In this document: positions 8,933-16,086 of the stretch, piece by piece
How positions within the stretch are numbered: the first letter of the stretch is position 1
Layout of the letters: the number at the start of each line of letters is the position of its first letter
NCBI GenBank assembly: GCA_035691305.1
Contig: DASSJF010000009.1
Location: 1 to 55,966, forward strand
Source of the DNA: a bacterium
Lineage (GTDB): Bacteria > Sysuimicrobiota > Sysuimicrobiia > Sysuimicrobiales > Segetimicrobiaceae
DNA: 55,966 nt
Direction: 5' to 3'
The notes under the pieces: model-generated
Seen by the model: the letters and a program-made list of their open reading frames with translations, nothing else
What the model was told of the DNA's origin: nothing
Database searches by the model: none
Translations under genes and position numbers: made by a program

Positions 8933-9577
8933 GTGGAGGCATCCCGGGCGCTCGCCGCCATTCTCAAGACCCGCGTCGTCCCGATCGTCCGCACCGCATC
9001 CGCCGAGTGGGCCGAAGAACTGGGGGCCATCCTCGTCGGCGCCGGCCTCGACATCGTCGAGATCACCTTCACGGTGCCGAGCGCCGCGGCGGTGATCGAG
9101 CGGCTCAGGCGCCGGTTTCCGTCCGTGCTCGTCGGTGCGGGGACGGTGACCGACGCCGCCGTGGCCCGGCGCGCGCTCGATGCGGGGGCGCAGTTTCTGC
9201 TGAGTCCGGCACTGTCGCCGGGCATGGTGGAGGCGGCGCGCCGGCAGGGCATGCTGGCCGTGCCGGGAGCGTACACGCCGACCGAAATCCTAAGCGCGCT
9301 CGAGGGCGGAACGCGTCTCATCAAGCTGTTCCCGGCGGACATCGGCGGGCCGGCCCACCTCCGCGCGGTGCGGGCCCCGCTGCCGGCCGCGCGGTTCTTG
9401 CCGACGGGCGGCGTGCGGCCCGACAACGTCGCCGAGTGGTTCGCCGCGGGCGCCGCGGCGGTCGGCATCGGCTCGGCGCTGGTCGGACCCGGAGATCGCC
9501 CGGTCGACGCCGCCGCCGTGCGGACGCGGGTTGAGTCCCTCGTCCGCGCGCTCGCGGCGCAGAGTCAGCAGGACTGA
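8933..9577 (+). CDS. eda: 2-dehydro-3-deoxy-phosphogluconate (KDPG) aldolase
   Basis: A 214-residue TIM-barrel class I aldolase. It has the N-terminal KTRVVPIVR, the catalytic Glu in VEITFTVP, VLVGAGTV, and the Schiff-base Lys in RLIKLFPAD, all typical of KDPG/KHG aldolases, which split KDPG to pyruvate and glyceraldehyde-3-P. Length is normal (about 205-215). The GTG start at 8933 fits the family N-terminus. It is 15 bp upstream of a PfkB kinase, so the two probably form a KDG salvage pair (kinase then aldolase) of the lower Entner-Doudoroff or uronate route. Confidence 0.92.
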   Translation: MEASRALAAILKTRVVPIVRTASAEWAEELGAILVGAGLDIVEITFTVPSAAAVIERLRRRFPSVLVGAGTVTDAAVARRALDAGAQFLLSPALSPGMVEAARRQGMLAVPGAYTPTEILSALEGGTRLIKLFPADIGGPAHLRAVRAPLPAARFLPTGGVRPDNVAEWFAAGAAAVGIGSALVGPGDRPVDAAAVRTRVESLVRALAAQSQQD

Positions 9578-9592
9578 AGGGGGCCGGCGCGC

Positions 9593-10546
9593 GTGGCGAC
9601 CGTGGTGGGCATCGGTGAGGCGATGATCCGGCTCGCGCCGCCGGCCGGCGAGTCGCTCGAATCCGCGCCGGCGCTGGCGGTGCAGGTGGGCGGCGCCGAA
9701 GCCAACGTGTGCGTCGCGCTCGCGCGTCTCGGCACGCCGGCCGCATGGATCTCGCGGCTGCCGGCCACTCCGCTCGGCCGGCGCATCGCCGAGGCGGTGC
9801 GCGCCGCCGGCGTCGACGATACCGGCATCATGTGGGCGGCCGAGGGGACGGCCGGCGTGATGTTTTTGGAGCCGGCCGCGCCGCCGCGCCCGGGCGAGGT
9901 GTTCTACTACCGGCGCCATTCGGCGTTCGCCGCGATCGCGGCGGATCACGTGGCGTGGTCCCTCCTCGACGGCGCGCGGGTGGTGCACCTCACCGGCATC
10001 ACGCCCGCGCTGGGCGAGCGGCCCCGGGAGGTCGTGGCGCGCGCGATCGCGGAGGCCCGCGCGCGTCAGCTGCTGATCTCGTTCGACGTCAACTACCGGG
10101 CGACGCTGTGGCAGCCGGCGGCGGCGCGCGAGATCCTGACGCCGCTGCTTACGGGGCTCGACATCGTGTTCGTGAACGACCGGGACGCGCGCGGCGTGTT
10201 CGAGGCGCGGGGCGACGCCGAGGCTGTCGCGCGCTCGCTGCGGGACCGTCTACGCTGCCGCGTCCTCGTTCTGACCTGCGGCGAGGCGGGGGCGGTCGCC
10301 GCGGACGCCGAGACGGTTGTGCGGCAGTCCGCGTTCCGTGCGGAGGTGGTGGACCGCGTGGGCCGGGGCGACGCGTTTGCGGCGGGATTTCTCTACGGCT
10401 ACCTCGCGCGGGGCACCGGCAACGGCCTCCGGTACGGCGCGGCGCTCGCCGCGCTCAAGCAGACCTACACGGGTGATTTTTGCCGCGCGACGCTGCGGGA
10501 GGTCGAAGCGCTGCTGCGCGGCGAGGAGCACGGCCTCCGGCGGTAG
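9593..10546 (+). CDS. kdgK: PfkB-family sugar kinase, probably 2-keto-3-deoxygluconate kinase
   Basis: A 317-residue ribokinase-fold enzyme: N-terminal VVGIGEAMIRL, substrate loop VGGAEANVCVALARLG, DVNYRATLW (typical of KdgK-type kinases) and the C-terminal PfkB signature DRVGRGDAFAAGF containing the catalytic Asp and oxyanion glycines (GRGD in place of GAGD). GTG start 9593. Its place directly after eda argues for KDG phosphorylation to KDPG; fructokinase is the main alternative. No uxu/uxa or dehydratase genes are next to it. Confidence 0.88.
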   Translation: MATVVGIGEAMIRLAPPAGESLESAPALAVQVGGAEANVCVALARLGTPAAWISRLPATPLGRRIAEAVRAAGVDDTGIMWAAEGTAGVMFLEPAAPPRPGEVFYYRRHSAFAAIAADHVAWSLLDGARVVHLTGITPALGERPREVVARAIAEARARQLLISFDVNYRATLWQPAAAREILTPLLTGLDIVFVNDRDARGVFEARGDAEAVARSLRDRLRCRVLVLTCGEAGAVAADAETVVRQSAFRAEVVDRVGRGDAFAAGFLYGYLARGTGNGLRYGAALAALKQTYTGDFCRATLREVEALLRGEEHGLRR

Positions 10547-10568
10547 GGTCCGCGCGGCGGCGCGGCCG

Positions 10569-10796
10569 CTACCGCTCGGCGACCCGTCCGTCGCCGTCGT
10601 CGTAGGCGGCCGGCGCGCGCTCGCGCCGCCGCGGCATCACGACTCCCAGCGCCTGGCGAATCTCGGCGAGGCCGCTCAGCGCCCCGAGCACCTTGGCCCG
10701 CGCGCCGCGGGCGCGGGCCCGCAGTTCGTGCGCGTCCCGCTCGATCGCGCGCCGCGTGTCGGCTAGTCGATCCGAAGGATCCGCGTGCGGAACCAC
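10569..10796 (-). CDS. small DUF3618-like protein
   Basis: A 75-residue protein from GTG 10796, which has AGGAGG 7 nt upstream, a decisive ribosome binding site. The sequence begins VVPHADPSDRLADTRRAIE and continues with a heptad-like helix, resembling the IEQTRxxLxxTVDAL core of DUF3618 proteins. It has no membrane segment and ends in a charged tail. It overlaps the 3' end of the holin-like gene by 34 bp, and such proteins are commonly encoded next to Holin-X/DUF1469 proteins. Function unknown; a cell-envelope or stress role is usual speculation. Confidence 0.6.
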   Translation of the reverse strand: MVPHADPSDRLADTRRAIERDAHELRARARGARAKVLGALSGLAEIRQALGVVMPRRRERAPAAYDDGDGRVAER

Positions 10797-11200
10797 CGGG
10801 CATCCTCCTTTGCGGCTTGGACCGTGGTGCGCATGCGCGCCACGATGCGCCGGAGGCGCGCGGCCATGATCAGCAGCAAGAGGCCCATGGCCAGCGCCAC
10901 GCCGCCGAAGACGATGAGCGCCGCGCCCCAGGCCGGCACCACCTGGCCGAGCGCCAGCACGGCCGCGGCGACGAGCAGCGCGAGCAGATAGAATCCGAGC
11001 ATCATCACGGTGCCGAGCAGCACGATCGCCAACACGATGTCGCGAACCGCGAGGCGGAGATCCCGGGCCGCGGCGAGAGCGTACACCTGCGTCATGAGGC
11101 CGAGGTTGTGAAAGAGACGGCGGAGGATCGTGCCGGTCGAGTCCGCAGCGCCCGCGTCCTCGCCCGCGGTCCGCCGCCCGTCGTCGATTGCGTCCCGCAT
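10763..11200 (-). CDS. phage-holin-family (Holin-X / DUF1469) membrane protein
   Basis: A 145-residue protein from ATG 11200. An N-terminal cytosolic stretch is followed by an amphipathic LRLAVRDIVLAIVLLG region and paired hydrophobic spans (about 50-75 and 80-105), then a basic tail. This is the architecture of the Actinobacterial Holin-X / DUF1469 group. These proteins occur chromosomally outside prophages, and nothing phage-like is nearby, so lysis is not implied. It overlaps the DUF3618-like gene downstream and is divergent from the flavin dehydrogenase genes. Confidence 0.7.
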   Translation of the reverse strand: MRDAIDDGRRTAGEDAGAADSTGTILRRLFHNLGLMTQVYALAAARDLRLAVRDIVLAIVLLGTVMMLGFYLLALLVAAAVLALGQVVPAWGAALIVFGGVALAMGLLLLIMAARLRRIVARMRTTVQAAKEDARWFRTRILRID

Positions 11201-11378
11201 CAGGCCCGCCTCCGTTCGGCGGCACGCCGTTTCGACCCCGGTCGGTCCGCTCGGTCGCGCCGCTTCGCCATGGCGTTCGATGGAACGCGCCGGGCGACCT
11301 GCGCGGCCGCAGGAGGAGACGCGCGGAGAGCGGAACTGGTAGGTCCCCGATGTCCCACGTCGTCCTGAGGCAGCAGCC

Positions 11379-12659
11379 ATGACGGAGACCGAACGGCACG
11401 TCGCCGTGGTCGGGGCGGGCCCGGCCGGACTTGCGGCGACCGGCGAGGTGCAGGCGGCCGGCGCCCGCGTCCTGTTGATCGAGGAGCGGCCGGTGCTGGG
11501 CGGCCGCGCGGTCCTCGTGCCCGGCGCCCGCGGCCTGACCGAAGGTCTCATGCGGAACCTCGGCACGGCCGAGGTGTGGCGGAGCAGTCCGGTGTGGGCG
11601 ATCGCCGGCCGCGCGCTCGGCGTGCTGCGTGCGCAGCGCGTCGACACGGTTGCCGCCCTCGCGGTCGTGCTCGCCACCGGAGCGCCGGAAGTGATGACCC
11701 CCTTCCCCGGGTGGACGCTTCGCGGCGTACTCACGCTCGAGGCCGGCTGGGACGCCGTTCGCGCCGGCCGCGTCACGGCTGAATCCGGGCCGGCGGTCGT
11801 GGTCGCGCGCGGCGAGCATGCGGCGCTCGCGACCCGCCTCGCGGAGCGGGGGATCGCGGTCACGCTCGTGGCGGCCGACCGGCCGAACGGCGTGCCCGCG
11901 GCGATTCCGGTGACCACCGGTGCGCTCACCGAAGCGCGCGGCGACGGCGCGGTCGAAGAGGCGGTCCTCGACGACGGGGCCGCGCTTCCGTGCCGGCTGC
12001 TCTGCGTCGAGTCGCCGCGCGTCCCCGCGATCGAGCTCGCGCGGCTCGCCGGATCTCCGTGCGTCTACCAGCCGCTGCTCGGCGGCTTCGTGCCGCGCTA
12101 CGACCCCATGCTGGCTCTGCACGGCCCGACGCCAGCCCTGTTCGTCGCCGGCGATGCGGCCGGGGTGGATACACCGAGGGCCGCCGCCGAGTCGGGACGT
12201 CTCGCCGCGCGGGCGGCGCTCCGGTTGCTCGGTCTGCTCGAAGACCCGGACGCCAAGATCGCCGAGGCACGCGCGAGATTGGCCGCCGCGTCCGCCCCCT
12301 TGCGCCACGCGGCGCGTGAGGCCCTCATGCTCGGCGTCGTGCCGGACGAGACGATCGAAGCGTGGACGCCGCGTCCGGACACGATCATGTGCGCCTGCGA
12401 AGGGGTGCGTCTCGATGCGCTGCGCGACGCGGCGGTGAGTGGCGCGGTGGCGCCCGACGCGCTCGCCGCCCTGACAGGCTGCGGTCTCGGCGAATGCCGG
12501 TGGCGGCGCTGCGGCGGGCCGGTGGTGCGGTGGCTGAGCGAATTTTCCCAAACGCCCGCGGGCCGCATTCCCCTTCCGGCGTTGTGGCCGCCGCTGCGGC
12601 CGCTGCCGCTCGGAGCACTGTTGCCATCCGATGCGGACTCGGGCGACGGTCATGCCTGA
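11379..12659 (+). CDS. FAD/[2Fe-2S] dehydrogenase subunit, HcnB / D-hydroxyproline dehydrogenase alpha-like
   Basis: A 426-residue flavoprotein with a Rossmann FAD site (VAVVGAGPAGLAA), a second dinucleotide-fold region (residues about 120-200), an ATG-type VLATGAPE motif, a C-terminal VAGDAAGVD FAD motif, and a BFD-like iron-sulfur domain at the end. The four expected cysteines are C338 and C340 (MCACEG) and C368 and C373 (GCGLGEC), with an extra C378. This matches the alpha subunits of hydrogen cyanide synthase, nopaline/octopine oxidases and D-hydroxyproline dehydrogenase. ATG 11379 with GAGG 8 nt upstream. It overlaps the next gene by 8 bp. Confidence 0.85.
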   Translation: MTETERHVAVVGAGPAGLAATGEVQAAGARVLLIEERPVLGGRAVLVPGARGLTEGLMRNLGTAEVWRSSPVWAIAGRALGVLRAQRVDTVAALAVVLATGAPEVMTPFPGWTLRGVLTLEAGWDAVRAGRVTAESGPAVVVARGEHAALATRLAERGIAVTLVAADRPNGVPAAIPVTTGALTEARGDGAVEEAVLDDGAALPCRLLCVESPRVPAIELARLAGSPCVYQPLLGGFVPRYDPMLALHGPTPALFVAGDAAGVDTPRAAAESGRLAARAALRLLGLLEDPDAKIAEARARLAAASAPLRHAAREALMLGVVPDETIEAWTPRPDTIMCACEGVRLDALRDAAVSGAVAPDALAALTGCGLGECRWRRCGGPVVRWLSEFSQTPAGRIPLPALWPPLRPLPLGALLPSDADSGDGHA

Positions 12660-13785
12660 CCGGACGCGCGGCTACGAGGTCGCCGTGCTCGGCGCGGGCT
12701 GCGCCGGAGCGGCCGTGGCCTACGCGCTCGCGCGCCGCCGGATCGCGCCGGTAGTCGTCGACGCGGCGAGCCCCGGCGGCGGATTCCCAACGTGGGCCGC
12801 GGTTCCGGTTCAAACCGGGACACCGGCGGACATCACCCTCGCACTCCGCGGCGCTGAGCGTTTGCCGGGGTTGCAGGATGCGATCGGGACGTTCGGATAC
12901 CGACGCACCGGCGGGATGACAGTGGCGCTTACCGACGCCGAGGAGGCGGTGGGGCGTGCCCGGGCGGCCGAGGCCGCCGCGGCCGGCATGCCGGTCTGCT
13001 GGCTGTCCCGCGATGAGACGCTGCGGCGGGAGCCGGGGCTGACGGATCGCGCCGCGGGCGCCGTGTACTGCGCTTACGACGGCACGGCCGACGCCGGCGC
13101 GCTGGCTCGCCGCCTGCTCGGGGCGGCCACGCGTTTCGGCGGTGCCGCCTATCTCAACTGCGGTCACGTCGGGATCGCTCGACAAAACGGCGGTTTCCGC
13201 ATCCGCGCCGGCCGCGACGAAGTCGTGGCGCGCCGGATCGTCGCGGCATCCGCCGACCTGCTGCACGCGGCGATGCGGCAGATCGGGATCGTACTGCCCA
13301 TGCGCACGAAGCGCCGTCGGATCTGCGTGACGGACCGTCTGGCGCCGCTGGTGCGGCACACGATCAACGGAATCCGGCAAGAGCCGGCGGGCGAGCTGGT
13401 CCTCGATCCTCCGGCCGCCGTCGACGATCACGCCGCCGCGGAAGACCTGCGCGCCACCCTCGACGCGTTGCGCCGGATCGCAGCCGCGGCGGTGCGCGTC
13501 GTCCCCGGGATCGCGCGCGCGCGCGTCCTCCACGCGCCGCTCGTCGTTTCGACGACGGGGGCCGACGGCAGGTCCCTCGCCGGCTGCGCCGGAGAGGATT
13601 TCTATGTCGCGATCGCCGGGGCGGATGAGGCCGTGACCCAGTCGCCCCTGATCGGTGAGGCGATCGCCGAGGCCGTCGCGAGGAACAGGTGGCCCGAGGG
13701 CTTGGAGATCTGGTCGCCCGGCCGCTTCGCCCCCGCGACGGCCGGCGCGTGGACGGGGGTGCAGGATTCGCCGCCAGGGCCGTAG
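12652..13785 (+). CDS. DAO-family FAD amine dehydrogenase, HcnC / D-hydroxyproline dehydrogenase beta-like
   Basis: A 377-residue DAO-fold oxidoreductase. The N-terminal FAD motif is EVAVLGAGCAGAAVAYALARR, MTVAL and AYDGTADAG are family landmarks, and the C-terminal GADEAVTQSPLIGEAIAEAV helix matches beta subunits of HcnC/OoxB-type enzymes. ATG 12652 lies inside the end of the alpha gene (8-bp overlap), which implies translational coupling and a 1:1 complex. It would oxidise an amino acid or amine and pass electrons through the alpha subunit. The usual third, small [2Fe-2S] gamma subunit is not found on either side. The substrate cannot be named. Confidence 0.8.
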   Translation: MPDRTRGYEVAVLGAGCAGAAVAYALARRRIAPVVVDAASPGGGFPTWAAVPVQTGTPADITLALRGAERLPGLQDAIGTFGYRRTGGMTVALTDAEEAVGRARAAEAAAAGMPVCWLSRDETLRREPGLTDRAAGAVYCAYDGTADAGALARRLLGAATRFGGAAYLNCGHVGIARQNGGFRIRAGRDEVVARRIVAASADLLHAAMRQIGIVLPMRTKRRRICVTDRLAPLVRHTINGIRQEPAGELVLDPPAAVDDHAAAEDLRATLDALRRIAAAAVRVVPGIARARVLHAPLVVSTTGADGRSLAGCAGEDFYVAIAGADEAVTQSPLIGEAIAEAVARNRWPEGLEIWSPGRFAPATAGAWTGVQDSPPGP

Positions 13786-13839
13786 TAAGGAGCAGGCACT
13801 TTGTTGGGCTGTTAGGCCTGGGGGAGGAATGAAGTAGCT

Positions 13840-14043
13840 ATGCCTAAGGGTACCGTGAAGTGGTTTAATCGTGAGAAGGGTTATGGATTTATTACCCCGG
13901 AGGAAGGCAAGGACGTGTTTGTGCACTACACCGGTATCGCCGGTGAGGGCTTCCGGAATCTCGAAGAGGGGCAGGTCGTCGAATTCGAGATCACACAGGG
14001 CCAGAAAGGCCCGCAGGCCCAGAATGTGAGAGTGGTGGGCTAG
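13840..14043 (+). CDS. cspA: cold-shock domain protein
   Basis: A 67-residue OB-fold protein with RNP1 KGYGFITPE and RNP2 DVFVHYTGI, the standard single-domain CspA family that binds single-stranded RNA/DNA. The Tyr in VHYT replaces the usual Phe of VHFS. The leader contains GGGGGAGGA (13819-13827), 12 nt from the ATG, which is long, and a complete two-codon ORF, ATG AAG TAG, between the two. The gene is noticeably poorer in GC than its neighbours, as highly expressed csp genes often are, and ends at a perfect hairpin. Confidence 0.97.
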   Translation: MPKGTVKWFNREKGYGFITPEEGKDVFVHYTGIAGEGFRNLEEGQVVEFEITQGQKGPQAQNVRVVG

Positions 14044-14081
14044 CGGCCATACCTCCAAAAGACGCCACCCATAATTGCTGA

Positions 14082-14118
14082 GAGAGCGCCGGGCCGTCGG
14101 CCCGGCGCTCTCGCTTCG
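14082..14118 (+). terminator. strong hairpin after the cold-shock gene
   Basis: A perfect 14-bp GC-rich stem (14082-14095 with 14099-14112, loop GTC) starts 38 bp past the csp stop. The following GCTTCGTGG is not a T-run, so it may act as a Rho-assisted or hairpin-only terminator. The outer GAGAGCG/CGCTCTC stem matches the hairpin at 2129-2159. Confidence 0.65.
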
Positions 14119-14351
14119 TGGCCCCAAGACCGGATCGAAGGCTGCGGGGGCGTCGCCACGATTCGATCACCTTTGTGGCAAGGGCCGCCTTCCGTGGCGG
14201 AGTTTTAGATGAGCTATTGCTCATTTTGGTGCATTTAACCGCCAATTTTCTCAATCACGGACCCAGAAAGATGGTTTCTTGATGCAACTCTTGGCAAGAA
14301 TGTTGCGTGCGGCCTGAGGTGCGTGATAGATTAAAATGAGGGGCTGCCAAG
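14113..14351. promoter_or_regulatory. AT-rich leader of the basic-protein/Doc pair with palindrome
   Basis: The 239-bp stretch becomes AT-rich from 14190. It contains the palindrome ATGAGC-TATT-GCTCAT (14209-14224) and promoter-like words: TTGCGT, 18 nt, TAGATT, with TAAAAT close to the ATG of the basic protein. The palindrome is a candidate autoregulatory operator of a toxin-antitoxin unit. The composition change relative to both flanks suggests a recently acquired element. Confidence 0.4.
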
Positions 14352-14663
14352 ATGGCAAAGAGGACCAGAAGGTCCGGAAAACAGGGCAAGGCGCACCGGT
14401 CGGCCGAGAAACGCGCCCGAACGAGGGTTTCTGCCGTCCGGAAAGGCGCCCGCAAGTCGATACGGCGTGCCAAGCCGGCCCGTGGACGCGTGAGAGTGGT
14501 GCGGCCCGGAGCCACCCGGGCACGCGCGAGGAAGATCGCCACACGCAGTCCAAAACGGCCGCTGCCGCCCGCCGAGATGCTGAGCGAACGTTTGTTCCTC
14601 TCCAGCCTTGAGCGCAGCCTCCGCGACAATCGGCTGGTTTGGGAGGCGCTCGCCAAACGATGA
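14352..14663 (+). CDS. basic histone-tail-like protein, putative antitoxin or accessory of the Doc gene
   Basis: A 103-residue protein. Residues 1-72 are extremely rich in Arg/Lys/Ala/Ser with KRTRR, RSAEKRARTR and RARKIATRSPKRP segments, like histone H1 or ribosomal-protein tails. The last 30 residues (PPAEMLSERLFLSSLERSLRDNRLVWEALAKR region) look like an ordinary folded helix pair. Its stop overlaps the start of the Doc-type gene by 4 nt (ATGA), the organisation of antitoxin-toxin operons. It is not a Phd protein and shows no obvious (S/T)xxxE(G/N) Fic-inhibition motif. A DNA- or RNA-binding antitoxin is my inference; no family is recognised. Confidence 0.6.
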   Translation: MAKRTRRSGKQGKAHRSAEKRARTRVSAVRKGARKSIRRAKPARGRVRVVRPGATRARARKIATRSPKRPLPPAEMLSERLFLSSLERSLRDNRLVWEALAKR

Positions 14664-15073
14664 AGTACTTGTCCACCGAGCAACTCAGGACGGTCAACCA
14701 GCGGATGATCCGTGCCACCGGGGGGCTCTATCTCGCCGGAGAGCAGAACGTTGTCTATCCACCGAGTCTCGACTCGCTCGTCAATTTTGTGCAACAGCGC
14801 ATGTCCCTCCGTCCCCAGCCGACGGTTTGGGACCTTGCGGCGTTCTATCTCGACCGGCTGATTCGCGACCAGGTGTTCCACGACGGCAACAAACGCACCG
14901 CGCTCGAGGCGACGCGTCTTTTCCTCGAGAGCGCCGGCTACAGACTAGCCCTCAGTCCGGCGTCGGAGGCCGTCGAGTTCGTGACGGGTGTCGCCAAGGG
15001 CGGCATGACCCGCGACGGCATCGCCGTTTGGCTCAAGAGTCACTCCAAGCGCAAGAGCAACGGCAAGAAGTAG
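14660..15073 (+). CDS. doc: Doc/Fic-fold toxin-like protein with altered motif histidine
   Basis: A 137-residue death-on-curing family protein: N-terminal YLSTEQLRTVNQRMIRATGG, then the Fic core. The motif reads QVFHDGNKRTAL (Q71 to L82) where the family normally has HxFxDGNKR. The catalytic His position is Gln, with a His three residues later at position 74. The GNKRTAL nucleotide/anion loop is intact. Doc kinases phosphorylate EF-Tu through the His, so this copy may be inactive, or may use the displaced His74. ATG 14660 overlaps the stop of the basic protein. The C-terminus is Lys/Ser-rich (SHSKRKSNGKK). Confidence 0.8.
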   Translation: MKYLSTEQLRTVNQRMIRATGGLYLAGEQNVVYPPSLDSLVNFVQQRMSLRPQPTVWDLAAFYLDRLIRDQVFHDGNKRTALEATRLFLESAGYRLALSPASEAVEFVTGVAKGGMTRDGIAVWLKSHSKRKSNGKK

Positions 15074-15130
15074 TCCTCACGTTCTGCGATCCGCTCCTTT
15101 CGTCGATTCATCGAAGAAAACCGGTCCGCC

Positions 15131-15685
15131 TCATCGCACAAGCTGTTCGGCGATCGTATACATGCCGAGCAGTATGAACGCCGCGGCGGCCGCCGTCTCC
15201 GCCGCCCGCGCCGTGCGGCGGCCCGCCCGAATCCCGAGCCGCCGGCCGGCCCATATGCCCGCGACGGTGACGACGAACGCCTGCAGCCCGATGGCCGCGA
15301 GCACCGTCGGGACCGGCAGCCGCGCCGCCCCCATGGGGAATCCCGCGGCGAGTTCGTCCATCGAGATCCCGAACCCCGCGAGTACCGTGCCGCGCAGGGT
15401 TCCGAGCGAGGCGTGCGCCGGCCCCTCCTCGGCGCCGCGGGCCTCCCGAAAGATGTTCGTGCCGATTCCGATGAGGATGGCGCCGCCCGCGTAAACCGCC
15501 GCGGCGGCAAAGCGGCGGCCGGCGTAGTCCCCGGCCGCGATGCCGATCAGCGGCATCACCGTTTCGAACAGCGCGAACAACACCGCGGGGCGCAGGGGAC
15601 GGATGCGCCGCAGGCCCAGCGCTACGGCGGCGGCAAAGGTGTCGATGCCGAGGGGAAGCACGAACGCGGCGATTTTGAACGCCAT
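15131..15685 (-). CDS. mntP: MntP-family manganese efflux pump
   Basis: A 184-residue protein with six hydrophobic spans in two inverted three-helix halves. It has the paired acidic motifs of MntP: GIDTFAAAVALG in helix 1 and GISMDELAAGFPMG in helix 4, whose Asp/Glu residues line the Mn2+ path. Length fits the family (about 185-195). ATG 15685 is chosen because the N-terminus (MAFKIAAFVLPLG) then matches the family; the open frame continues upstream without homology. I looked for a yybP-ykoY Mn2+ riboswitch in the minus-strand leader and did not find a convincing one. Confidence 0.9.
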   Translation of the reverse strand: MAFKIAAFVLPLGIDTFAAAVALGLRRIRPLRPAVLFALFETVMPLIGIAAGDYAGRRFAAAAVYAGGAILIGIGTNIFREARGAEEGPAHASLGTLRGTVLAGFGISMDELAAGFPMGAARLPVPTVLAAIGLQAFVVTVAGIWAGRRLGIRAGRRTARAAETAAAAAFILLGMYTIAEQLVR

Positions 15686-15799
15686 GGCTGCGGAGAGATC
15701 GGTTCCACGGCCGTACCGCGGCGGCCCTCCCGCCGCTCCCTTGACACCGCGAAACGCGCGCGCGATGATAGGGCCAGTGAATGAGAGGAGGTGATGCGG

Positions 15800-15877
15800 A
15801 TGGCCCATAGTAGACCCGGCTCCATGCCGTACCGTCCGACCTGCCGCCAGTATCCGCGCGAGGTGAAGGCCGGGTAA
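15800..15877 (+). CDS. 25-residue small ORF with near-perfect ribosome binding site
   Basis: GAGAGGAGGTG (15783-15793) precedes ATG 15794 by no gap and in-frame ATG 15800 at an ideal 8-nt spacing from AGGAGG. The product from 15800 starts MAHSRPGSMPYRPTCRQY and ends VKAG before TAA 15877. It is polar, with two prolines in an RPGS/YRPT pattern, one Cys and no membrane segment. It lies opposite the upstream frame of mntP and is followed 145 bp later by a terminator, consistent with its own short transcript. It could be a small protein or a leader peptide; the ribosome binding site is the main evidence. Confidence 0.45.
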   Translation: MAHSRPGSMPYRPTCRQYPREVKAG

Positions 15878-16022
15878 TACGTCCGCACTTCCGGCCGCCA
15901 TCAGCGCAGCGGCACAGCTGGATGATGACGGTTCGGCAGGAGACTCCGCATACGGTGCGCTCCGAGCTCGCAGGTCCCGGAGCCGCCGCGCACGGCAGAA
16001 CGTGAATCGAGAGGTACGTGTT
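15878..16022. other. 145-bp non-coding stretch
   Basis: Lies between the small ORF and the 16023 hairpin. It is GC-rich with short potential stems, but no recognised riboswitch core, tRNA or promoter. If the plus-strand transcript is real, this would be its 3' untranslated region. Confidence 0.3.
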
Positions 16023-16069
16023 GACCGGACCGGCGCGGTACTGATCGCGCCGGTCCGGTCGATTTATCT
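16023..16069 (+). terminator. terminator with 15-bp stem
   Basis: Perfect 15-bp inverted repeat (16023-16037 with 16046-16060), loop GTACTGAT, followed on the plus strand by GATTTATCT. It sits between the 25-residue ORF and the 3' end of the minus-strand glycosidase gene. It can serve the plus strand best, and perhaps both. Confidence 0.65.
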
Positions 16070-16086
16070 CCGGACGGGGTCCGAGT

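Noticed and set aside
10763-11200. Prophage lysis holin
   Set aside because: No endolysin, integrase or structural phage genes nearby; the family is widespread as a chromosomal membrane protein.
10797-12653. Minus-strand frame continuing upstream of the DUF3618-like gene
   Set aside because: Antisense to the flavin dehydrogenase gene, low-complexity basic composition, no ribosome binding site; only the end from GTG 10796 is supported.
11379-13785. Annotation as hydrogen cyanide synthase
   Set aside because: No HcnA-like subunit is present, and several amine/amino-acid dehydrogenases share this two-subunit architecture.
15686-16000. Mn2+ (yybP-ykoY) riboswitch upstream of mntP
   Set aside because: The conserved loop sequences and paired helices were not found in the minus-strand leader.
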